Shown here: piece after piece, positions 40,081-51,839 of the stretch | How positions within the stretch are numbered: position 1 is the stretch's first letter | How the letters are laid out: every line of letters starts with the position of its first letter | Assembly: GCA_021209875.1 (NCBI GenBank) | Contig: JAGYVD010000004.1 | Span: 3,162,001 to 3,226,000 of the forward strand | Origin: Rosellinia necatrix | Taxonomy: Eukaryota > Ascomycota > Sordariomycetes > Xylariales > Xylariaceae | Reading direction: 5' to 3' | Length of the DNA stretch: 64,000 nucleotides | Notes under the pieces: generated by a model | Told to the model about the DNA's origin: nothing | The model's database searches: none | Seen by the model: the letters and a program-made list of their open reading frames with translations, nothing else | Translations under genes and position numbers: made by a program

Positions 40081-41574
40081 CTATGTTTTAGGATGTGGGG
40101 CTTCGAATTTGGGAGCAATTTCTTCTCCTTCCTTGCAGGTTGACTCTGAATGCAGGTTGAAGAGTTCTCGGACAGAGTTTGTATCAATGACAAACATGTC
40201 TGAACGTATGTGAAAGTCTAAGATGCCTCCAGTTATCTGACCGAGCGCTCTTCGGAAACCGTCGGTTTCGCGAATTCGACATTTTGTTGCGCTCTCCATA
40301 TGGCCGATCAAACCCGCTACGGTCGGGAATACCTTTCTGCAGCAAATACAAGAAATTCGCCCCCCAGTGTGAGTTGGAGACCGAAGATGTCGAGTTAATT
40401 TGAATGCATCAACAAATTTTTTTCTGTAACAATCAGTGAATAGGGGTCGCCAGCATAGAGCGCGGGGGGACTAGCTTACCCGCAACTCTTGTATGGGCAT
40501 ACAAACTGCTCCGTGATACTATTATAAAAGACAGCCGGGTTATAATCAGCGTCGTCGGGATCAATGACTCGTCCGCTAGAGGTAGTGGTATGTGGACCGC
40601 CTTCGGCCGGGCTCATAGAAGGCTGAATTATTCGTATCTTGTTATTGACTGTAGGATTATGAATTGAATTTTGAGGGGCTCTGGCCTGCGGTAGCCTATT
40701 ATAGGAAACTGGAGGGGGGACTGCGTTATATGACTTCGTCGTTTTGCTCGACGTTCGAGGGGCACGTGCATTAGGATTTGACCAAACGTTCCCATTTTGC
40801 GCTCGGGGGGGACTGGGTACTGCTACAGTGCTCTTAGTAGCGGGAAGCATGGGGAAATCCTCACTACGGTAGTGTAACGGATGAGCGTTGATCAGCGAAA
40901 TAGGGGCCGGCCGGAAGGGGAAGCTTGGAGCCACGACGGGCTCAGCGTGTGCGGCTCCGGTACTACTTTCCGAGGCCCAGGTATTCTCCCCAGTGATGTG
41001 GCTTTCCACACATTGAAGCACTTATATATAGAACCAGTAGACGTTTGATATTAGCAAAAACGAGAAACATCCAGAATAAGATAAAGGGGGTAAGCTGCCC
41101 CCGTGGCTACTCACCATCATCCATTGTCAATTTTCTTAGCTCGAGCTGTTTGGCAAACTCGAGGTTTCTCTCTCGCAGTTTGACGAGATCGCTAGCGTAG
41201 ATGACTTTGCATTCATTGGCCTCGAAATGTCTCCAAAAGTGAGCGGCCCGGGTGAAGTGAGATCCACAGCCGAAGCATTCAAGGTCGAGAACAGGACGAT
41301 GATCCTACACGTGGTCAGTTGAGCCTTCGAGATGGGGCACGGTCGAGGAATGCCAATGCGTGCTCACCTTTCGCTTGTGGTCGTGGAGGCCTTCTTGCGT
41401 CCAGAAAGATGAGTTGCATGCATCACAAACAAAATGGCGCTTCAGCTCCTGGTGTTTAAGTAGTTCGTCGATGTTAAGATACTTGTCATTGCATTTAGGG
41501 CAGACAAGAGACGGGATATACTCCTCCGTGAAGGAGTTATTGTCGCTCCCAGCGCTGAGTGCGTCGATACTCAT
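40081..41574 (-). CDS. C2H2 zinc-finger protein, four exons
   Basis: A putative nucleic-acid-binding protein of a fungal C2H2 family. Exons are 41368-41574, 41115-41304, 40480-41020 and 40081-40423; all junctions are GT-AG, in phase, and give 426 aa. Finger-like pairs in exon 1: CPKCNDKYLNIDELLKHQ and CDACNSSFWTQEGLHDH. Exon 2 carries CFGCGSHFTRAAHFWRH. A low-complexity linker in exon 3 is rich in Pro, Ser and Asn. The exon 3/4 junction rebuilds another finger (CPYKSCGKKF...LTRHLRSPTH), followed by CICCRKVFPTVAGLIGHME. This layout, with fingers at both ends and a disordered middle, is common in Pezizomycotina. The fingers vary in spacing, so DNA targets cannot be inferred. Confidence 0.88.
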
Positions 41575-42963
41575 CGTACAAGTGAGTGAGTGCCAACCTT
41601 GGTTTCGCGTGAGGTCTCAACAAGGTGGCCAAAAATTGGAGGAGGTGGGAAATTACTTAACGAGGTACCGACGATGTTTTTAGGTGCATCCAAGTCATGG
41701 CGGAGCAGAGAATATGTTTTCGGTGCAAGAGGAAGGTGAACACAGAAGAGTGCAACTACCTAGGACACGTTGAGAGGTGCCTTCCCACATAGTACGTAGG
41801 TAGGTAGGTAGGTACCTAGGTAGGTACCTAGGCAGGTAGGTAGGTAGGTAGAGGTGGGTAAGAGAGGTAGGTAGCGTTAGTGGGTGTAACCTACAATAAG
41901 TAGCAGCACCCTGTAATACACAGTTGGCATATCATTCAGTTCTTCTTTTATAGCATTACTAAGTAATTATAGTTAGCTAATAGAGCACGTATTGGTCTTT
42001 ATGGCAGCAGTTGGGATGACCCTTGCTATTACGGACTGCTTGTGCTAGTTGAAGTTGGGGATTGACACTATTGTTCAAGCGGCGTATAAAGGCGTATAAA
42101 GTTGTAGACGGGATGGATCTGGTAATTAACATGGAGTCCACCGTAGTAGGTAACCACCACACACGGTGGGTCGGCCGTACCTCCCCTTACATAGGAGGAA
42201 TTATCTCATCACCAGAGAAAAGCCACGAAAACGAGACTGAGTGTAAGTATTCCCTATAAGCCTAGTTATATGGAAAGTGGGTGGCTCTAACCGATATTCT
42301 ATCATCGGTGCCCGAAGTCTTATAATAAACCAAGGGGCCTTCCACATCTCGCTCTCTGGCTTGCGGTACAAATACCATGGGTACCTCCTAAATAGTATGA
42401 GAGGTCGATTAGCTACATAGGTAGTACCTAGTAGGTAGGTATTATGTATTATGTGGTAGGTAGACTTCAAGTTGCCTCTTTGCTCCGAACATGGGAATCA
42501 CGTGGGGGTTGCGGCGGAAAAGGCCTCGGGAGGACTCCACATCGGTAGGGGTGGGGGAAACCAGGGGAGGGGAGATCCCTGCTCTAGTGCGTTTTTGCTT
42601 ATCTCCGACTCGCTCCCTCCCGCCGTCATTCTCCATCCATCTAGCCAGCTTGGCCAAATGATATGCCGAACCAATCTACCTCCTTCTTTGCATAACTACT
42701 ACCAATCCATCGCCATTGTCGCATTCATTATACCAGCATTTGTACTATATCTATTTATGCCTTTCTCGAACGGACCCAACTGCCAGTAGCTGTGTCTAGC
42801 TTCCTTAGATCGAACCCTCACCTCCCTCCCTCCCTCCCTGCCTCTCTCCGACGTGGCCTGAGAGTACTGCTGGGTGAACGCGGACGCGAATGCGAATGTA
42901 AATGCATATGCGAGTGTCTCTCTCACCCATTGCTACCTAGGGTCATTCCGTAGACCGTCCAAG
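41575..42963. other. 1.4 kb intergenic region between divergent genes
   Basis: The shared upstream region of the zinc-finger gene (-) and the E2 gene (+). It contains the densest copy of the CCTAGGTA-type repeat (41796-41860), further copies near 42414-42445, and a (CCCT)n block near 42820-42840. No supported gene. Confidence 0.6.
41796..41860 (+). repeat. TAGGTAGGTACCTAGGTA tandem/palindromic repeat
   Basis: GTAG tetramers alternate with their reverse complement around ACCTAGGT palindromes over about 65 bp. It is the longest example of a motif scattered through the intergenic DNA of this window. Confidence 0.92.
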
Positions 42964-43925
42964 ATGGCTACCCCCAAGTTCAACACGAAGTCGACTACTA
43001 TCAAGCGCATATGTGCAGATCCCTCCCCCTTTCGAAGACTGCGCCGGTAGGCTAACCACCGTTGCTAGTGCGCGAAGCCGCCGAGCTCTCCAATTCGCCT
43101 TCTCCTGATTACACCGCCGCGCCGCTGGAATCCGACCTTTTCGAGTGGCATTTTACGTTGCGGGGGCCTCCCAAATCCGCCTTCGCCGAGGGCCTCTACC
43201 ACGGCCGCATCGTCCTCCCACCCGCATACCCGCTCAGCCCGCCATCGTTCCGCTTCACGACGCCCAGCGGCCGCTTCGAGCCGAATCGCGAGATCTGCCT
43301 CAGCATATCCGGCCACCATGAAGAGACATGGCAGCCGGCGTGGGGAGTGAGGACTGCGCTCGTCGCTCTGCGCACGTTCATGGAGACCGGCGCGAGCGGC
43401 CAGATCGGCGGCCTCGACACGAGCGACGCGGTACGGACACGGCTCGCCGCGTCGAGTCGTGCCTGGCGCTGCGGCGCATGCGCGCGAAGCAACGAGGAGA
43501 TCATGGCCGAATGCGAGAAGCGGTACCACGAGTCCGGGGAAGCCTCGGAGGCAAAGGAGGTCGAAGTCCCTGCCGAGTTGAGGATGGCCTTCCGCGACGA
43601 GATGGGCAAGGCGAAGACTGATGCGGACGGAGCTGCCACGGAGGATGCTGAGACCTCGGAATTAGCTGAGGGATTCGTACGGACCGCTCCGGTGCGAACA
43701 GGAGATGCGCCCGCCGCCGCCGCCGCGTCGGCACCAGTACCAGCACCGACACCGACACCGACAACAAGGATACCATTGCCGAACTCCATAGGGTCGATCC
43801 CCGTGGGGGCTCAGCACCCGATACGCGTGGACCCAAATGGTGGCATACCGCCTTGGCTCGACTACGCTATCATGTCGTTGGTGATGATGCTCGTAGCCAT
43901 CATCCTCAAGATTATGTTGCGATGA
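42964..43925 (+). CDS. tail-anchored ubiquitin-conjugating enzyme E2, UBE2J1/Ubc6 type
   Basis: An ER-membrane E2 that passes ubiquitin to ERAD substrates. Exon 1 is 42964-43012 and exon 2 is 43069-43925 (intron GTGCAG...GCTAG), giving 301 aa starting MATPKFNTKSTTIKRILRE. The UBC fold covers about 1-155, with LFEWHFTLRGPP, YHGRIVLPPAYPLSPP and FRFTTPSGRF. The catalytic cysteine lies in EICLSISGHHEETWQPAWG. The HPN motif of ordinary E2s is absent, as is normal for the Ubc6/UBE2J class. An Ala/Pro/Thr-rich linker leads to a single C-terminal hydrophobic segment (WLDYAIMSLVMMLVAIILKI), a classic tail anchor. The sequence is closer to UBE2J1 than to yeast Ubc6. Confidence 0.95.
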
Positions 43926-44893
43926 GCGCTGAATGACATGAGCCTTGATGTATATATTTACGACACAGTCGAAGAAATGGGGATGCATTGGGCACGGCGT
44001 TTTGGGGTCGGCAACATAGCTATACTTGACATAAAGATGTTTTTTTTTTTTCAGATTCAGGTCAGCTCGCAAGAAACGTAAGAGTTGGACCTATCTAACC
44101 CCCGTCGGCATGGCCATTTGTCATTCTCGCCTTCCCCCCGCTACTAAACACTGGGCCTTCGCTGCTCCATTGCGCTGCCGCATCATAATTGATACTAGGT
44201 TCGGCACAAGATATCAACAACGCATCTCTACATCACATTGTTCCTCTATACCCGTAATGGGGTCATTCGTCGAGCATCTAGCTGTCGTACCATCATCCCC
44301 CAAATGCCGCTTCCCAGGCTTCAAGGCAATAGTTATGTAAATAGTGACTGGCTCGGTATAGAATGCGAGGTCGATTCATCCTACCCTAGGTGATACTATA
44401 GATAGACCCCTTCGGTACTAGACATTGTCATAGGGTTGTTGGTATAGCTGCAGTTCCCACGGAACGCGACAATACAGTATCGGGATTGGAGTGGCGAGGA
44501 TTGAAGTGTATCACGGTGGTATATACTCGCCGGACAAGCGAATGCATAGGGAGTTAACTAGAAGAGACCGTGGTCAGCCACCCAACGCGGGCTGGAAGCA
44601 GCACCTGTGTGTCACTATTTGCCTCGCCCAGGTTCCATCCGACAGCCCCAATCCCTTATGCTATGCTCCGTGGGTTTCAAAGAGAGATCATTCCCGCGTG
44701 ATAACCGCGATGGTAATAATTGGGACCCAGTATTGTGCTAGTAGGCTCCAGCCCCAGGATACCTGAACATGCGGCAGTGTGACGACAGCGTCGTAGGCTC
44801 TATACGCGAGTCTACCCGTTTACGCTAGCGCACCTTTCCCTTCACGATCCCATGTTCGATCGTGCGAAAAACAAGGACGCTTGAATGTTCCTT
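43926..44893. other. intergenic region between convergent genes
   Basis: About 970 bp between the 3' ends of the E2 gene and the tRNA dimethylallyltransferase gene. A 12-T run lies at 44040-44051. Nothing else is supported. Confidence 0.6.
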
Positions 44894-46327
44894 TCAAGCA
44901 GTTCTGTCTAAACCCGCGTCTGTTCCAGGACTGGTGACGTCAGTCGTCTCTACGAGCACCAAGGCAGTTTGCTTCTTCGCCCTCACAGCCCGTCTGTGTT
45001 TCCTTCCGTTAATATGCCTAAGCCACGTGTCTTCGGTCGGCAGGCTCATGTCGCAAATCTCACATTTCTTCACTTGAAAGCTAGTTTGGGCGGGTGCACC
45101 CTCTTTCTCGAACGCGGTCAGAACCTCGCCTGCCACGACCGATATTTCCTTTGGCTGCGGGCGTCCCTCGCCTGCGAGGTACCGTCCGCATATGTCGGCT
45201 GCCGGCTGCAGGACATTTGCCTGGAACGCGCTGGCATCCGTGCTGTCTAGAAGATACAAGAGATCCGTCGCGGAGTGCTCCTTGAGAGAGCGCAGGGTCT
45301 TCTGGCGGATCCACCGCAGCTGGTATCTCGCGTACTGCCTCGTGGCAACCTTGATTTCTTCCAATCCGGCCTCTTTCTTCTTCTCGAGGACTGCCGGCAG
45401 CTCCATGTTGAGCTCGCTTTCGAGAAAGGCCTCCATCTGCTTGTACCCAATAGACTGCCAGATTCCACGGGTGCGATCGACGATTTCGGCTCGTTCGGTG
45501 CACTCGCGCAGCCTCCGATGAAGGATCTTGACCTCGTCTATGAGACCATTTTGAGCCATCTTGTCCACCCGCTTGCTCAGTCGCTCTCTTAACGGGTCGG
45601 TTGCCGAGTACGTCCAGAAGACTAAAGTATCCCAAGCACCCCGCGCATCACTAGCAGCCTGCTTGGCGTCTTGTTGTTCGGCGTATATATCGGATGCCCG
45701 CTTGCCTGTTGTGAGATATATTTCCAATGACCTTTTGATCTTCCGCCTATCGTCTGGGTGCCAGCGCCCGGCCATCGCGGGGTCTACCTTGCATAGTTTT
45801 TGAAAGATGATGTGTGTGGGCTCATCGAGGATAGGAAATTGAGACTGGGTTTCTTCTTGGGAATGGAACAAGATTCCCTCGGGCGTCGTCCCATCTGAGC
45901 CGATAAGATTGCCATCAAAGAGTAAGGCATGGACGTAGTAGAGGGTGCCCCCAACTACAATGGGCAGCTTCCCCCTGCTGCGAATATCCTTGATGAGTCT
46001 CTGAGCCTCTCGGACGAAGAGGCCATTCGTCCATGTCGGCTCCAGAGGGTCGATTTGTGCGAGCAGATGATGCGGGATCCCCCTTTGCTCCTCCGCCGGG
46101 ATCTGGTTCGTAATCACGGGCAGACCTCTGTACATCTGCATTGCGTCCGCGTTGATAATCTCCCCGTTAAACCTGGCCGCCAGGTCTACGGCCAACTGAA
46201 GTTCAGTCAAAACCGGGGCCATCGTTGTAGTGCATGCAACACCCTAATTACATACGTCAGATTTGCCCGTGCCAGTGGTGCCGATAATGGCCACCAGGGG
46301 CTTCTGCGGGCGTCTCCATGAAGCCAT
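44894..46327 (-). CDS. MOD5: tRNA dimethylallyltransferase (isopentenyltransferase)
   Basis: Adds dimethylallyl to A37 of tRNAs reading UNN codons, in cytosol, nucleus and mitochondria. Exon 1 is 46256-46327 and exon 2 is 44894-46195; the intron (GTATGT...TTCAG) falls inside the conserved start and yields 457 aa. The joined N-terminus has the P-loop GTTGTGKSDLAVDLA, then INADAMQMYRGLPVITN and IVVGGTLYYVHALLF. DRTRGIWQSIGYKQM and RQYARYQLRWIR are conserved family segments. The C-terminus has the C2H2 finger seen in eukaryotic members (CEICDMSLPTEDTWLRH). The N-terminal segment before the P-loop is short, so a mitochondrial form from this start is uncertain. An in-frame ATG inside the intron (46222) would miss the P-loop and is not the real start. 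Confidence 0.95.
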
Positions 46328-47270
46328 GGCAAGGAAGTATCTCCAGAGAGATTGGACCGTGAAAGGCTTCAGATAGAACATGAATCTCAAAAGGTGGCCA
46401 TTTGATGTAGACCAAGGCAAGTGTGTTATCGAAACTTTTGCCTAGCCATGGGCTAGAATTTGAGGCATATGCATCCAGAAAGTTGATGAGAAATACTATA
46501 TGGAGTTCATTCATAAGTGAAATTAGAGAGATGATCTAGAGAGATGGTCTAAAAATGTCGAATTCGTTGTGCATTACCTACCTAGACTTGTACGTGGATA
46601 CCTACACCGGTGCTTCGTAGAGACGTAAGCCACTTGTGGCTGAACACCCAGTGTAGGTAATCAAGCTAGCTCAGAGCAACTATAGGTACATCCATATAAG
46701 CACTTAATGCAAACTACCTACCTAGGTAGTCCACTCAGCCCACTTGACCATCCAGCAATTGTCCTGAAATATACAAACGCCGGCAGCAAAGATCTACATA
46801 GGTATCTATGTAGACAGACCACGTACATGGATATGTACCATCGTGCGTGGTTCTATCGGCGATGTTAGGGACTCGCTTGAGTGACTAGGTGTGGGTATTA
46901 TTCCAAGCGCGAGGTTAAGCGATGCGCCGCCATTCTCGCCCTCGCCCCATAAAGCAAAGGTCTTCTCACTAGGGGAAGAGAGGAACATTAAATAAAGCAG
47001 GCATTGGCCACTATTGTTGCCGCGGACCGGCCCAATACTAGTATTAGCTCGCCCATGAAGAGCACCAGTGAAGGTTCATCTATGATTCTATGTCTAAAGT
47101 GGGTTTTTACAATGCATTCCGAGGTAGAACGACCTAACAAGGGCAAAGAGAGTCCCCACACAAGTTGGAGAAACGCAGAGCCTCATCTCGCCCACAGCCA
47201 AGCGCATTTCGCCCCTGCCCAACTCCAACTCCAATTAACCCATCCATTCTTCCACTACCGCCCGCACTGT
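46328..47270. other. intergenic region
   Basis: About 940 bp upstream of the tRNA dimethylallyltransferase gene and downstream of the peroxiredoxin gene. It has CCTACCTAGG-type motifs near 46577 and 46718. No gene supported. Confidence 0.6.
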
Positions 47271-48060
47271 CTACTCAACACGAACCCGCTTGCCATTACC
47301 ATTAGCATGGCCGTCGGAGTGACCGTTGGAGTGACCGTTGGAGTGACCGTTGGATCCATTAGTGCCATTAGCCGAACCATTCTGGGTAGCGAAATACTCC
47401 AAGCTGCCCTTAGGATCCGCTTTCATAGTTTTAGAGCCGGTATGCCAGCCAGCTGGGCACACCTCACCGTGCTCGTCGGTAAACTGGAAAGCCTGGACTA
47501 GGCGAAGGGTCTCTTCGACATCACGTCCGACTGGCAGATCATTGACAGTGATCTGGCGCAGTACGCCTTTCGGATCGATGATGAATAGGCCGCGCAATGC
47601 CACACCCTCGTCTTCGAGGAGTACACCGTAGCTGCGCGAGATCTTCTGTGACTTATCAGAGATAAGAGGCAGTTGTAGGTCGGGGCCGAGACCACCCTGC
47701 TTGCGAGGATGCCCGATCCAAGCGAGATGGGAGAAATGAGAGTCGGTCGAAATACCGAAAACCGCGGCATTAATTTCCTTGAAGCGAGGTAGGGCTTCGT
47801 TGTACTGGATGATCTCGGTCGGGCACACGAAGGTGAAATCGAGGGGGTAGAAGAGAAGGACGACCCTGTCAACGGGGATGAATCAGCATTCGTCAATCCG
47901 TTTCCCTATTGGACGAAGAAGGGACTACGCCCGAAAGGCCGCTTGCTACCTACCATTGCCCGAGATAGTCAGAGAGGGAGATATCCTTCAACTCGCCACC
48001 AGGAAAGACAGTGGTGGCCGTGAATCCCGGAGCCTTGCGAGTGACAAACGCGGAAGACAT
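47271..48060 (-). CDS. TSA1: 2-Cys peroxiredoxin (Prx1/Tsa1 type) with Asn-Gly-His tail
   Basis: A thioredoxin-dependent peroxidase of the cytosol. Exon 1 is 47954-48060 and exon 2 is 47865 down to 47271 (intron GTAGGT...GACAG), giving 233 aa from [13 protein letters not shown]. The peroxidatic cysteine is in [11 protein letters not shown] and the resolving cysteine in [22 protein letters not shown] and [14 protein letters not shown] are also family segments. After [11 protein letters not shown] the protein carries about 30 extra residues made of NGHS-type repeats, encoded by a 12-bp tandem (about 47305-47350). The tail replaces the usual short C-terminus with the YF motif, so its effect on overoxidation sensitivity is unclear; YF is present just before the tail. 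Confidence 0.95.
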
Positions 48061-49016
48061 TGTGTATTATTGAGAGAATAATTTAGATGAAGAGCTGATC
48101 TGTAGTGCTTTTGGTACAGATGTGTATTAGACGTGTGGTGTGAAGCTTAGTTAGAGTAGTCGGGTGTGAGTGGTAGAAGACGAACGAGAAATGGGAGCGA
48201 AGGAGATTAAGTTGGGAAGCTGTTTAATAGCAGAGAGACACGCCAGGGAATTTCCAGAACGTCCCTACCACTTAATCTAGCACGCACCAGTTGCCTGGGT
48301 AAGTAGAGGCAGCCACCAAGGTACTCCCATCATACCACAGGCGCCATGCCCCACTCTATCATCATGACTACTTTTGATACTGTGTTACCCAAGCAGTTAT
48401 ATATCTTCCAACCCCACATCGTCCCAAGTTCTCTCATGCGAAATAATCTCTCGCCGGGTTCATCATCACGCGACTTTGCAGGGTTGATTAAAAATTTACG
48501 CGTCAGAACATGATTATTAATAGAAGCTAAGTTTAAAAAGCAAGCCGCACTGTTCATTAGAAATACACGGTGTGATGAGCAAGTTTTTTACTTTTTTTTT
48601 TTTCTTCTCTCTTACAGGGGTTTATGCTCTGGTTCAAGCATCGACACGTAAATATCCCAAAACAGCGATAGTGGATCACATACTTAACCTATGATAAAGC
48701 CTCGCCCATTGACACAGCACTGAAATTATTAACACCTTAAGATGCAGCCTTCCCATTTTTACATATGACTCTCATGCATGGTTTTTGATAACTATGTAAA
48801 TACATGATCAGTAGTCGTCACTCACGTGTGAGAACTCCGGGCCGATATGTCCCGCCGGCGCCGATGCAATTTCCCAGCTCCGCCGATTTCCGTGAACACC
48901 TCATAACTTTTTATTGATCCTTGGTATTACACACGGCCCGAGGCCGTATTACGGTCCTCGCACGAACATGGTGCTAAAGACATATAGAAGCTAAGTAGAA
49001 AGTTGACCACAAGCTT
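48061..49016. other. intergenic region
   Basis: Promoter side of the peroxiredoxin gene and 3' side of SEC61. It contains a T-rich run near 48590-48604. No gene supported. Confidence 0.6.
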
Positions 49017-50639
49017 TTAACCCATAATCATGCCTTTCATGCCGGCAAGGTCCCCTTCCTTAGCTGCGATTTCAAAGTACCCATAGATAATCCTGTTCCC
49101 GTTAGCATTGTGAAAAAAAAAAATCGGAATAAAGTGTTTAGCTGGCAATAACTTACGTAACGGCGAGCAGAGTACCAGTACCGGAGCCGAGGGCGCCCAT
49201 CAGGTCGCTGGCAACCGAGAGCGCACCAATGCAGGCACCACCAAAAGCGGCAGCGGTTGGGATGATGCGCTTGAGTTCCTTGTACATGCTTTGATCACGG
49301 TGGCCTGCCATCACTAAACCCTGGTCTTTCAACTGCTTGGCGACATCGCGGGGGCTGGAGCCGGACACCTCAATCCATGTCTTAGAGAAGATAGCACAAG
49401 CACTTAGCATGTAAGCGATATAGACAAGTGTGTGGATGGGGTCGAGAAGAGCGTCGCGGAAGTTTAGCGGGGGCGACATGTAATAAACGAGACCGGAGAT
49501 GGCAGAAAGCTGAGCAGAGCCCTCCTTGGCTTCCCAGACACCGAACATACGAACAAGCAGGTTGTCTGAGAAACGGGAGTACAGCATCTGGCTGATAAGG
49601 AATATGTTGGACGAGAGTGCGGACTGTAGCATGATCGGCATGTTGGATGTATAAAAAAGGCGGACGGGATAGGAACCACGCGCGCCACGTTGGCGAGAGG
49701 ATTTGACAGGGAGCTCCACGCGAAATCCCTGAAGGTAAATAACGGCGGCGAAAACAGCCAGGGTGGCCAGCAGGTTCATAATGTTGGGCAGGTTCTGGCG
49801 ATAGAAAGCTTCCTGAAGAGCGCGCTGCTTGTTGGGCCAAGTCATCAATAGGTGGAACAAGGCAATAACCGCGCCTTCGAACTCGGGACCGCGACCAGTG
49901 TTGACCGAAGTAGGGGAGAAGGCCTTCCACATGATCGACTCGCAGATATTGGTAGCGATGAACAGGGAAATGCCACTGCCAAGGCCGTAACCCTTCTGTA
50001 GGAGTTCGTCAAGGAGAATGACAATCATACCGGCGACGACGAGTTGCAGAATCAACAGGAAGACGATGCCAGCACCAAGATCGGATGGGGGTCCGTAGAG
50101 ACCGGTGAAGACGTAAACGGTGGCGGTACCAGCCGACAGAATAAACGCGAAGAGTTTCTGTGCGGTTTGGTAGAGTTCGCGGTCGGACTTGAGGTCGAGG
50201 TTGACGTCGATCATGTGGGTACCAGCGAGGAGCTGGAAGACCATGCCCGAGGAGATGATGGGAGTGATACCCAACTCCATCAGTGTTCCGCGATTACTGG
50301 CCATCATCATTCGAAGCCAGTAGAGGGGGTCGGAAGTGTCGGACGAGACAATGCCGTACAGGGGCATCTGGCTCATGACCAAGAAGATCAACAACGTGAG
50401 ACCGGTCCACATCAGCTTTTGGTTGAAGGGAACCTTGGTCTCAGGCTGCTGAACCTCGGGTAGGAACGCCACGAAGGGCTTCACCAGGTCGAGGAAGCGC
50501 ACTACGCATACACTGTCAGCGGATACGTCCCAGGGCAGACGCGATGGCCATGGCAACGACGACGGCGACGGCGCATTCGATGCCAACCGCGGCGTGTCAG
50601 CCACTCGCATCCGGGGTTGGAAGGCTTACGGCTGCTCAT
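49017..50639 (-). CDS. SEC61: Sec61 alpha, protein-translocation channel subunit
   Basis: The pore subunit of the ER translocon. Exons are 50630-50639 (10 nt), 49157-50501 and 49017-49092, giving 476 aa, the usual fungal length. The tiny first exon encodes MSS and joins to [17 protein letters not shown]. Conserved segments include [35 protein letters not shown] and [17 protein letters not shown]. About ten hydrophobic membrane segments are visible. The last exon encodes [17 protein letters not shown] and ends the protein. Both introns are GT-AG and in phase. The gene closes the conserved block before the decayed secondary-metabolite region begins on its left-to-right side. Confidence 0.96.
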
Positions 50640-51839
50640 GATGGGCAATTAGCAGAGGAAACAATGGGGAAACAAAACGGAGAAGGAAAAGAGGACGTGA
50701 ACCAGAGTGACGGATGCCCTCTGTTGTTCGTCAAGTCCGTCGCGAGTTTTGTATGGGGGAAAGGAGAAGGAATGGCGATGGAGACAAGATCTGGCATCAA
50801 AGCCCCTAGTTAGCCGTCCCCAAATTGAAAGATGTGTCCCCAATGCTTGGGGGGGTGGAGCTGGGAATTATTGCACGTGACCGCAAGCTTCTAGTCCCGT
50901 TTACCTACCTAAGTAGCTAGCTACCTAGTCCCAACCCAGATAACTAAATTGAGACAACAGTGCTTACCTAAGTAGCCTCTCGTTATCTGCACATTACCAC
51001 TTATCAGGTTCTAGTATAAGATCCAATGCCCTCTCATTGGCTGTAAAGACCCTGTCAGAGATTCCTCAGGTGCTTATTAGACATAGGCTATTGAAAGAAC
51101 ACCAATGAGATAGCTAACGCCCCAGGCCTTCCTTGTGCTAGTGTGCATACAAAAAAAAATCCACGCTGCGCCGTTTGTTATTAGCGTCGGCCAGTTACAA
51201 CCACGCTAAATGGTGAAAAGACAATGTCCAGGTCATAGGATAGGTAGGTACTTAGGTAGTTATCAAATGTTGTGCCGATGGTAAGTGAGGCGACAAATGA
51301 TTTAAGTGGCAAAAGCGATCAGATTGTGTTGATGATAGCGGATAAGTCGAAGAGGGTTGGTGATATGGCGGTAATAATTGAATATAACCCGTCAAATGAT
51401 GGTTAGGTAGTTAATGATAGGGCTAGATAGATGGACTTCGCTTAAATACATACCTATACTTATTCAGCTTCATTCCACTGTATTAATTACTTAGTTATAG
51501 CGGGTTTTGCTGGGACATGCAGCTGGGGTCCTCCCGTTCATGAAGGCCCAATAGTGCCAGATGTGAGATGTGACAAGACATACATAGAACTTGGGCACAT
51601 AGGTAATTGAATATCTTCGTCACATCAAATTCCTAGTGTGATTACCGTTCGATAGGGCTCTCAAATAGACATATTAACATCAAAAAGATCAACGCTAGCA
51701 CTTCTCTATAGAGTCTCTCGGCACCATCACAGTAGTTCCATGGCACAATCCCTTAGGCTAAGGTTAAACTAATGCTGGTGGCAAAGTGTCTAGGCCGTGG
51801 GGTGTATAAAATATTCCCAACATCTTAGTCATTCCCTAG
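50640..51839. other. intergenic boundary region
   Basis: Upstream of SEC61, moving into AT-richer DNA. Copies of the CCTAAGTAG/TAGGTAGG motif occur at 50904-50931 and 51241-51262; these are the last clear clusters before the secondary-metabolite region. No gene supported. Confidence 0.55.

Noticed and set aside
43065..43836. Several long minus-strand frames over the E2 gene
   Set aside because: Antisense shadows of a GC-rich coding exon; the plus strand has an unmistakable UBC domain.
45081..45635. 184-codon minus-strand frame within the MOD5 gene
   Set aside because: Out-of-frame shadow of MOD5 exon 2.
47004..47501. 165-codon plus-strand frame antisense to the peroxiredoxin
   Set aside because: The Val-Thr-Val-Gly repeat is the antisense of the NGHS-coding tandem; no independent evidence.
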